DNA of 64,000 nt from Undaria pinnatifida (Eukaryota > Sar > Phaeophyceae > Laminariales > Alariaceae). The DNA lies in NCBI GenBank assembly GCA_012845835.1, contig JABAKD010000024.1:1215862-1279861 (forward strand), written 5' to 3'. The position numbers were made by a program, and so were the translations under genes. This document shows positions 54,401 through 64,000 of the stretch, one piece after another; within the stretch, counting starts at the first letter, position 1, and each line of letters begins with the position of its first letter. The notes beneath the pieces were generated by a model, which saw only the letters and a list, made by a program, of their open reading frames with translations, did not search any database and had not been told where the DNA came from.

Positions 54401-57400
54401 GGGCTTAAGCTAGGGCTTAGGCGTATACTTAGGCTGGGGTTTAGGCTTAGGCTTGGACTAGGGCATGGCTGAAACTTGGGAACAGGCCTAGGGTTGGGGC
54501 GAGGGCTGCAGGTTCAGGCTATGAACAAACTGGCGCCCCAACACCAGCGGATTTGGTAGCCCCGCTCGAAACTTCAGACTCAGCTGCACCCACAGCCACA
54601 GACACAGACACAGCCACAGTCACAGGCCTAGCCCCACCATCAGTCAAGCTCAACCCCAAGCCCACGCTCCTCTCCAACCCCAGACGCAGACCCAGCCTTG
54701 TCCAAGGACAAGGCTAAGGCCAAGACTCGGCCCATGCTCCCAGCCGAAGGACTTACCTCACCCACGCCCCTTGTCCAATTGTAGTCGTCCAAAATTGAGT
54801 AATTGGCTCATCCTTGGCCCCAATTCCATCGCCAACCCCAGCCCCATTGTCAGATCAATCCCCAGCCATAAACCCAACCGCAGCATCTGCATCGTCTCCG
54901 CCTAACGCCTTTCCATCAAGTCCTAGCCCCAGCCCGACCCCAGCTACAGGCCCAGGCTCAAGCTCAGCCTAACCTAACGCACCCCCCTCAAGTCCGAGGT
55001 CCAGGCTTAGTCCTAGCCCCAGCCCAGGACAAGATCAACCCGAAGCTCACCCCAAGCTCCAGCCCAATGCCCGGCTCTAGTCCAAGTCCAAACCCCAGTC
55101 CAGGCCCAAGCTATGCTTTTGCCAAGCCACAGCCATTGCCCAGATCCTCGACCGAACCCCTGCCCCCAAACCCAGCCCCGAGTCCCGTATAAGCTCCGGC
55201 CTTAGCCTCCCTCCTACCCCCAGCTCTAGCCTGGGCCACGGCCAGAACCCCAGCACAGCCCATATTCACCGGCCATCCCCATGGCCTGTTCCCAGCTAAG
55301 ACTCACTCCAATGTCCAGCCCAACCCATAGTCTACGCTCACGCTCCCAGCCGACACCCCTCATCAAGTTCCAGCCCCACCCCTGGCCTTGTCCAAAGCCC
55401 AAACAAGCCTAGCCCAATCCTTAGCCCAAGCTTTTTTCCAAGCTCAACTGCCTTGAGCTTAGCCTAGGACTTGGGGTGGGATTGGGCTGGGGCTTGGTTT
55501 GGGCTTCGGCTTTGGCCGGAGGTGGGGCTGCGGCCTGAGGGGGGGCTTAGGTAAGGAGCTGAACTTAGGTGAGGGCTTGGGCTGGCGATTGGGTTCGGGT
55601 TTGGCTTTGGCTTTGGCTAGGAATGGGGCTGTGGTTTGAAGAACGGCTTGGGCTTAGACTAGACCTTTAGCTGTGGACTGGGCCTTCGCTTCGACGCTTG
55701 TTTAGGCCTGGGATGAAGCTTGCACGTGGGGAGGAGCGGGGGGTTGGATTAGGCTCGACTGATGTAGCGGCTTAGGCTAGAGAGGGGGTTGAGGTGGGAC
55801 TACGGACGCGGCAAGGACCGATGCTGGGATTAGCGCACGGATTTGGACTAGAATATGGGCTTGGCACGAGGCTAGGGCTTGGCAAGTGGCTTGGGCTTGG
55901 GCTGGAACCCGGGCTCGTGATAGCGTAGTGCTCGTGTTGGCAACTGGGTAAGGCTGGAGCAGGGACTGGGGCTTGACGGGCTTGCACTTAGGAGCGGCCC
56001 GGGCCGGGACTCGGACTGGTGCTTGGGCCCAGTCTGGGGTTGGGGCTGCAACTGGGGCTGGAGATGAAATCGGTGCTGGGATTTGAGCTGGTGGAAGGGC
56101 AAGGGATGGGACGGACGCTGGGTCTTTGTATTAGGCTGGGGTTACACAAACGACTTGCGCTGGCGCTTGGGTGGGGCTTGGGGCTGGAGTCGAGGTTGGG
56201 GGCCGGGCTGGGGCTGGGACCGAGGCTGGGGCTGGAACCGAGGCTGGGGCTGGGACCGAGGCTAGGGCTCAACCTTGGCCTGGATCTCAGAACGAGGTTG
56301 AGGCCGGGGGTGAGGCCCGGCCTTGCGCTGAGGCCAGAACCTGGAGTGGTCGTGGGATTTGGGCAAGTGTTAGGGCAAAGGTTTTGGCCGTAGCTGAGCT
56401 TCGGACGATACTACAGGTGAGTAAATGACTTGGGCTTGGGCTTGGGCTTGGGTCTGGACTTTGAAAGGGGTTCGGGCTGTAACCAGAGATTGGATTGGGA
56501 ATGGGACTGAAGCTGGAAATGGGAACGGGGCTGGGACTGAGGATGGTGTTGGGCCAAGGGAAGGAGCGGTGGATCGTTCATCAGATGAGGTTGGGCACGT
56601 GGAAGAGGCTTGGACAAACATTAGGACTTCGACTGGGCTGGAACTGGGTTTGGTTCAAAGGTATGGCTGAATCTGGGCCTCGTGCTTAAGGAGAAACTGG
56701 ACTCGAGCTTGGGCTGTGCTGAGGCTAGGGCCTAATGCTCACCCAAGAACTCAGGTTGGCTCTTCGTCTGATCTGAATCTGGGTCTGGTCTGAACTTGGG
56801 CGTGAGTGTGGGTCTGGATCCGGGTCGTGGGCTCGGAAAATCGGCTGCGTCTGATGATTGGGTTTGGGCCGGGGTCTGAGCTGTGATTGGCTCTAAGGGC
56901 TTGGACTGGGGCTAGGGCTTGTAGAGTAGAGTGAGCTTGGACTTGGGCCTAGCTAAGGCAAGATCTGGAGTTGAGACTAGAGCGGGGGCTGTGGGGCTGG
57001 GGCTGGGGCTGGGCCTGGAGCTGAGAATGGAAATGACATTTGGGCTGTCACTGAGGTAAGTGGGGCTTGGATTTCGACATCGACTTGATCTGGAGACTGG
57101 CTTGGCCTTGACTCTGAAATTGAGCTTAGGCTATAGCTTGGGCTCTGGAATACGGTAGGTCTGGGTCTGGATTTGGGAGTGGATTTAACTCAAGCCAGGG
57201 CTTGTGTCTTAGGGCAGGTTTTCGCATTGTAGTTGCTCCAAGACATAGGTTACACTGCGAATTGATAGATGGGGCTGGGGTCGGTCGTAGGATCAGAGTT
57301 GGGCTGAGGTTAGGGTCAGAATAGAGTTGGGGCTGAGGCTGGGGCTGGGGCTTGGGCTGTCGCTAACGCTGGGGCTCAGCTTCGCTCGAAAGATGGGTTA

Positions 57401-60400
57401 GGAATGGCTGTGGAAATAGGCTGGGGCTGAGACTTGAACCTGACCGGCTCTGGGGGTGTAGCTAATGCTAAAACACAATTGGGACACCGACTTGAGATGG
57501 ATGAGGTTGGAGCCAGACAAAACGCTTGCGCTGCGGCTTGTGGTTGAGCTGGGGTTGGGGTGGGGGTTGGTGCTGGGGCTGGGGCTGAGGCTAAGGCCTA
57601 GGCTGACAATGGGGGTGAGGCCGGGGCTGGAGGCAGGGCAGGGACTGGGGGTGGTGTTGAGGAAAAGGCTGAGGCTATGGCTTGGGCAATAATAGAGGGT
57701 CGGGCCGGGCAAGAGGATTGGAGTGGGAACGGGTTTGGGGATTGGAGGGCGTTGGGTAGGACGCCACGCATTGGCTGGGTTTGTGTTTGAAGCATACAAA
57801 CGGACTGGGCCAGGGTCTGGGCTGGGCTGACACTGGGACTGGGGCTGACACTGGGACTGGGGCTGACACTGAAAATCTAGCTGCGGCTTGGTCAGGGCCC
57901 AGATCTGGGTTTGTAGCCCGGAAAGTTAGCTGCGGCTGAAAATTGGGTGTGGGTCGAGGTTGGGTTGAGGCGGGGTTGACGAATTGATCTGGGGCTGAGG
58001 CTTGGAGCGTAGATTGGGCTTGGGCTCGCACTGAGCTAAAGCTTGAACCGGGGCCTGCGTTGACGCTGGTGCTGGTGCTGGTACTGGTGCTGGGGCTGGG
58101 GCTGCGAATGGGGCTGGGGCTGGGGTTGGGGCTGGGCCTCCAACTGAGGTGAGATATGGGAACGAGGTTGCGGTTGGGGTTGGTGCTGAAGTAACGACTT
58201 TGATGCGGGCTTGGGATTTGGTAAATTGGGGCTAAGCAAGGGGTTATAAAATATGCATGGGGTGTTTTTTACTTTAAATTGAGTACTTTCGGATCTGGCG
58301 CTCTGCGGGGGGGTCTGAGGCTGGGGCTATTGGTATGACCGATGAAGAAGGTGGAAACTAGGATGGGATTGGGGCTGGTGTTGAGGTACGAATATGGATG
58401 TGCACCCGGCTTTGGGAAGGCTTGAATTGATCACGGGTCCTAGGCTTGAACTGGCCCTTGGGCTAGAATGATCTCAAGCTTGGTTTGGGCTTTGGAAAAG
58501 AGTTAGGGTTATACCTGAGTATAGGTCTTGGCAAGTGGCATTATCATGGCCTAGGACAGACCTGAATCTAGCGCAAATCTAACGTTATAGCAAAGGTTGG
58601 GCAAGGGCCTTAGGCTTGGGTTGGCGCCTGGGCTTGAAATTGCGCTTGGGTTTGCGTTAAAGTCTGGAAAAGGCTAAGGCAGGATAGGGAGAGTGGGCGA
58701 TCGTGATAGGGAGACACTTAATAGAGCCGGGGCTGGGGCTGAGTGTAGGTCTGGGTCTGGGGCTAGTGCTTGGCCCAAACATCAGGTAGAGGTTGGGTCT
58801 GGGAGCGGGGCTGGGACTGGGGCTGAGGCTGGCACCTGGAACCGTATTGGGATTTGGGCTGAGGAGGTTGAAATATCTGGGACGGGAGCTTGACTTTCAG
58901 ATGTGGCCGGCGTTGGGCGAAGGACTTGGGCTGGGGTTGGGCTCCGGGCTGGGTTTGGAGGTAAGGCTGGAAATGGGGTCGAGGCTGAAGCTGACAACGG
59001 AGCTGGGATTGGGGGTAGTCTAATGGGTGGGGGGATTGGGGGTAGTCTCATGGGTGGGGCTGGGACGGTGGATTGATAATTGGATGAGGCTGGAGCTGGG
59101 CAAGGGGGCTGGGCCCGGGCTATGTTGTGGGCTGGAAATGGGCTGGGGCTTGGCTTGAAGTTGGGCATGACTGTGTCTGGGGCTGAGGCTAAGGAAGGGG
59201 CCGGGCTCGGGCTTGAACTGGGCTAACATTGGGGCTGGCACTATCGATGAGGCTCGGTTTCGGTCTGGGACTGGGTCTGAGCAACTGACGTGCACTCGGA
59301 AAATTGGCTGCGGCCGAGAATGGGGCTGAGGCTAAGCTTAGAGCTGACGCTGGGCGTTATCGAGGAGTAAGGTTGTGAGGTGGAATTAGGCAGCAGATCT
59401 GGCGTGGATTGAGACCGTGCTGGGGCTGTACCTGGCGCTGGGCGTGGGGTTAGGGCTGGGGCTGGGGCTGGTTGGGGCTGACGCTGGGGCTGGGACTGGG
59501 GCTGGGGCTGCGGCTGGGAATAGGGTTGCAATCGAGGTAGGAGTAGGGATTGGAGCTGTAGCTGGGGCTGGTGCTAAATGAAAGACTTAGGCGAGAGATT
59601 GGGCTTCGGGGGGCTGGGGCTGGATAAAGATCCTGTGCTTGTACTAGTACACTGGCTGGGGATTAGACACAGGGCTAGCATTGGAGCTGGGGGGATGCCA
59701 GGGCGTCGCCTGGGGGTGAAGCTGGTGTTGGTGCTGGGGTAATAACTGGAGCTATGACTGGGACGGTAGATGGGACTGACATTGAACCTAAGGCTGTAGT
59801 TTGAGGCTGAGGTCGAGGCTAAGGCCGGGGCCGAGGTTGAGATGTAGGTCGAGACTTAATCCAGAGTTACAACTGCGGCTAGTGGTTTGAGTTAATGCTG
59901 GGGCAGAAAATGAGCTAGGACTGAGGAGTTTGTGCTACAACTGGTGCTTGGGCTACAGCTTCTGTTCAGCAAGAGGCTTGGGCTAGAGCTGGCGTTGGTG
60001 CTGGAGCAGGGTCTGCAGCGAGATTTCGGGCTATTGCTCAGGCTAGGGCCGCAAGTAAGGCTACGCATGGAGCAGGGGTTATGTCTTGGGCTATACGCTT
60101 AGGCGTAGGCTGGGCTGGAGCGGAGTATAGATCTGAAATGTGAGCTAGGGCTCGAGACGCGGCGGAATTTCGTACTGGGGCTGAGGCCATGGCTGCGTTC
60201 GGAACCATATATGGGATAGTTTAAAACGCCGGGGCTATTACTTGAGCTGAGCTTGGGGCTGGGGGTGGGGCTGGGACTTGTCATGGGTTGGGGATGGAGC
60301 TGAAACCGGGACGAATGGGCTCGTGTTGGGTTTACGGGTTGGCCTGAGATTTGGGTCGGGGCTGGGGTCGGGGCTAACCGATAAAATTGAACATGGACTG

Positions 60401-60544
60401 CCTGGACATTCTGCTGTGATTTGGGACTGAGATTGTGCTATTGCTTAGCCTTGGGCTAGGATCGTGAGACGGGCTGGGGCTGGGACTAAGCAAAGGCCAG
60501 GTTTGTGGCATTGATCGGCGCTGGGGCTGGGGTAAGGACGCGCG

Positions 60545-60775
60545 CACGATATAGCTAGCAGTTTTCAGCCCAAATATATTTTGATTTCCGGGAATTGCTC
60601 AACTGAGGAATCACCCATCATCGTCGAAATTCCAAGCGTGCTCGTATACCGAGGTCATGGGGTTATTAATCATCTTGTGAATACCGTTTGTATCCAATTA
60701 CTGTATGTGAGGTACAGAGGTTCTCACGCGAGAGGCCTCAGAAAGCAATCGGTCCACCTGCAAGGTAGCATGCGT
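60545..60775. repeat. Interruption of the array by a dispersed repeat
   Basis: This roughly 230-bp stretch lacks the hexamer pattern. It carries GGTTCTCACGCGAGAGGCC and TCAGAAA, like 455-495 and 22,820. The array resumes after it, so it probably inserted there. Confidence 0.6.
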
Positions 60776-61290
60776 CCAAGGGCCGGAGAAAGGGCTGGGG
60801 GTGAAGCTAGGACTTGGATTAGGACTAAGACAGCGGGTACCTAGTGGCTGGCTGCGACTGAGGACCGGGCACGCGTCTGGGATCCAGCTGGCAATGATCT
60901 TCACTGGGTCTTGCGCCAAGACTGGACTTAATCTGGGACTTCAGCTGCAGCTACATTTGCGGGGGCGCGTGTCTGACGCTCCAGCTAGGGCAGGGGCAGG
61001 GATGCGGGTGGACGTTAGGACTAGGACTACCATAGAAACTGCAGGCTTGAGGCAAGAGATGGGGTGGGGGTTGGCGCTGGGGCTGAACCCGTGTCTACAG
61101 CTGGAGCCGATAGGCAGGAGCTAGTGGTCTAAGAAGTGGGCTGCAACTTGGACTCGAGCTGCAGCAGGGGCTGGAGCGTGGGCTTTGAGGTTTGCTGGGC
61201 TTGGGTTGGATCTGGAGGTTTAGGTGGCGGCTGGGGCCGGGGATAGAACTTCCGATGGGACGTTGCGTGGAGCATCAGGAGCTGAGGCTA

Positions 61291-64000
61291 CAGGTAAGTT
61301 ATGTCACGTAAGCGGGTTTCTCCTACTACCGTCCGACATTCAGCAAACCAATAGATAGCTCTGTGAATGTAGCGACGACTTGCTTCGTGTAGTTCTTGTA
61401 CACCGTGTAGGACAATGTGTGGCTAACTTTTCTCGAACCAACCGGCTGGTGGTGGTCGTGCTTCGGGATTAGTGATTCGATATGTGAGATCAAGCGATCC
61501 AGTGGGCTCCAGCGTCGATATGGTGTAGAGATATCCCATTCTACACATGTACATCTTCGCGCTATCGCCTATCCTACACCGTGCGCCGTCATGCTGCCGC
61601 GCGTGATTTTAGACATAACTTGGTGTAGCAATGTTCCACGTCACATCTTTGTACACGCCTATCACAACTATGTATGCACCGTGCGTTGGCACGTTAACGC
61701 ACGGACTTCTAGACATACCCTCAGTTTAGAAATGTGAGCGAGGGGCGGTGCTAATTGAGACGTGGCCTGTGCATATACGAAGTACACATGTACCTGGTAT
61801 GGAACGGAACATCGCTGCTCCTAATCAGCGACAGCATTTACTGAACTCGATTGGTCTACAAACATTGTGCGGTATTACGGCGATGGGCGGTGTTGATAGG
61901 GTAATATTGTGCGCACATTTAAAATGCATGTGGGACGTAACATCGCTACGCCGGACCAATGCCGGATTCCGCTTAACCCCTTGACTTCAGTCAACAATCC
62001 TAATCCCGTGGCACGGCCGGCACGACTGTGCCATACAGACACGCTACGTTAAGCCAGAAACGTAGGCACTCGGGGCTACATGCCCTGGCGACGTGTTTAC
62101 ATGGAGAATAGTGGCCCCGACCTGCTCGTGCCGCGTGGAACCAAGCCCGTAATAGGTGAGGTGATGCACCACCCACGACTATGCTGACTGATTCTGCGAT
62201 ACCCCCCTCCCAAAAAAAATCCAGCGTTTTCTTTAGCGAACGTTTCATGGCTGCTCGACACGAGTAAGGACGCTGTGGTACAACCATGTCCACATATTTT
62301 TATGTTGGCAAAGGACTATGGAACGACGACATCAGGGTGGCAAGGTGAAGCGTATTTCAGGAGATACGGTATGGAGCTGGTTTCAAAACCGGCGATTTCG
62401 TTAAAGAAAAGTTGGAGGGGCCACAAATGGGCGACGTCGTTGTCATGCTGAGTCGTGCGGTGTAAGCTACACTAGCAGTGCTTGTATTCAGGGAAAGGTG
62501 ATTCCCCGACCTAACGTCAACACGACATCTTAGCTTAAAAGTGGAAAATACCTGTTGATCAAGCCCGTCGGTACCCGCAACCGTTTTTCGTTCGTGGCAC
62601 GATGGAACCTGCTGCCGGACGTTTTACAACGGGTGACACTAAGATTGGTCGATGGGACCCGTCTCAACGTGACCCCGCCGCACAATTTATGTTTGCCTAT
62701 GACTTATGCCTATCGTCGTTTCGGCAAAAACGAAACGGCCCCGCGCAGCTGGGTAGGTGATAAGTACCTAAGGTCGTTCACGTCCTGGTCACAAGTGAAT
62801 GCACAAAACCGTCACATATGATTGAAACCACTCAACGTCGGATGGATCAACAGGAGCCTCATACAACCCGCATGAGAAGACCCCCCACCCCATAGGCCGT
62901 ATGCACCGTTCTCCTGGCGACACCGAACGTTTTTTTATGACGCGAAAGAAAGAGTAAGACAACAGTAGCCAAAAACGTAGGTGCTGTTAGTGGTGAAGGC
63001 GCAGCTCACCATCTCGCAGCTCTTTGTAAGCGAATTGTTTACTCTGCTGGGTACCTGCACGGGCACCTCCCCTCTACCCTCTCTCCCCCCTCCTCCTCAT
63101 CTCTTCCTACCCCCGCTCGCCTGCGATGGAACTCCGGGAACAGTTCACGGTTCTTTGCACCAGGTGCAAGTAACGTCTACCTGGTTAGTGAAACCCGACG
63201 CGCTCCGTCCCAGCACGGTTGGCATCCGGAGGTCAGTGGTCGCGGACGGACTGCAGCCATGCACGATGCGCCTTCCCTCGCCCCTCTCTCCCGCCTTCCC
63301 CCCCTCTCTCTCTTCTCCCCCCCCCTCCATCCTTTCCTCTCATTCTCTCGTTCTCTACACATGTCTCTCTTCGTCGCGCTCTCTCTCCATTCCCTCTTTC
63401 TGTTTATGTCTCTCATTCGTGCTGCTTGTGTTCTGTCTCTGCCCCTAAAAGCTACAGTATGCGTTTCTCGTGTGCACGGTGGAAGCAAGTTTCTCAACCT
63501 GCTGTCGTATGCGACACACTGAGACGACTTTATCACAGGGGTATTCAGGAGCTTCTCCCACGGCATGTGTGCACAGCTTTCCTTTCGACCCGTGACTTTT
63601 TTTTTTTCTGAGGCATCCCACGGTAGGGGTCGAACTTCTGGACCAAAAGGTTTCTGGCGTTCTGATTGGTTGAGCTTCTCTAGTGAGGAACTACCGTTTG
63701 GTCTAAAGTGTAATGATTTCACTAGTATAATATTCTTCAGTGGCTAGAAGGCATAGACCCTTGTCAGGTTGCGCGAAAGAATGTCTTGAAAGGCATGTTT
63801 CGGGTGGTTGAGATATCGAACTCAGGAACTTTCTGCTGCACCCCTAGTGTGGGATGGCTCGACTCACCTACACCCAACCCACAGAGTTGACTTTGGGAAA
63901 GCAAGCGAAAGTGCAACCCGATAGACGAGCCCCATGGCCTAGATATATTTCAATAACATTTCAGAAACGCGAGAATTTCGTTTAAGCGATACGACGTACT
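61291..64000. other. No recognisable gene; one dispersed repeat copy
   Basis: The frame 62,555-62,821 (88 codons) and a Ser/Pro/Leu-rich CT-rich stretch at 63,060-63,430 match no known family. A TTGCGCGAAAGAATG repeat copy is at 63,757-63,850. A TACACCGTGCG motif occurs at 61,575 and, in variant form, at 61,677. Confidence 0.45.

Larger units (their letters stand above)
48590..61290. repeat. 12.7-kb degenerate G-rich hexamer array with strand switches
   Basis: Nearly the whole stretch is made of six-base words such as GGGGCT, GGGCTT, GGGACT and GGGCTA. Runs are never perfect for long. The G-rich strand alternates: minus at about 48,590-49,370, plus at 49,375-49,710, minus at 49,711-50,735, plus at 50,740-51,035, minus at 51,058-52,050, plus at 52,052-54,525, minus at 54,535-55,445 and plus at 55,450-61,290. 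Translation gives Gly-Leu or Pro-Ser words in any frame, broken by stops, so it is not coding. It is a strong candidate for G-quadruplex or R-loop formation. Confidence 0.93.

Noticed and set aside
48769-61124. Many Gly-Leu, Pro-Ser or Trp-Gly open frames of 60-130 codons
   Set aside because: They are translations of the degenerate hexamer array. They end at random stops and occur equally on both strands.
62555-62821. 88-codon frame on plus with protein-like composition
   Set aside because: No recognised family, no neighbouring exons found, and no splice or promoter evidence.

Overview
The window looks like nuclear DNA from an intron-rich, repeat-rich eukaryote. There are no bacterial-style operons, GT-AG introns of 0.3 to 4 kb are present, and SINEs, MITEs, hAT transposons and microsatellites are abundant. 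A brown-alga or other stramenopile genome is my guess; nothing in the sequence proves it. Only two conserved genes could be established.

Gene 1 (minus strand, 13,465-30,870, 13 exons, 761 codons) is a cytosolic-type seryl-tRNA synthetase. After the normal class II core its frame continues through two WHEP-type helical hairpins and ends in a GST-C-like helical segment. All 12 intron phases agree, and the 13 exons sum exactly to 762 codons including the stop. I know of no standard SerRS with this tail. Gene 2 (plus strand, from 31,142) is a small Tim chaperone (Tim13-like, twin CX3C). It starts 271 bp from the SerRS start codon, so the two genes probably share a bidirectional promoter. Its 6-kb first intron holds a decayed autonomous hAT transposon.

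The oddest feature of the SerRS gene is that many exons (2, 4, 5, 7, 8, 9, 10 and 13) have one to several decayed partial copies on the same strand in an adjacent intron, or in the case of exon 13 just after the stop codon. I call these exon echoes. They look like repeated local tandem duplication across exon-intron borders.

Layout: 1-12,900 is repeat-dominated with no recognisable gene (187-bp and ~210-bp tandem repeats, a 228-bp-arm palindrome, tRNA-derived elements, a poly-G dispersed element, a MITE and a SINE). 12,940-30,870 is SerRS with its echo array. 30,871-31,141 is the shared promoter. 31,142-37,422 is the Tim13-like gene with the hAT element. 37,423-48,500 is intergenic with MITEs, an inverted copy of the poly-G element, a GGGTC satellite and small tandem duplications. 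48,590-61,290 is a 12.7-kb degenerate G-rich hexamer array (GGGGCT/GGGCTT-like) whose G-rich strand switches repeatedly. 61,291-64,000 holds nothing recognisable.
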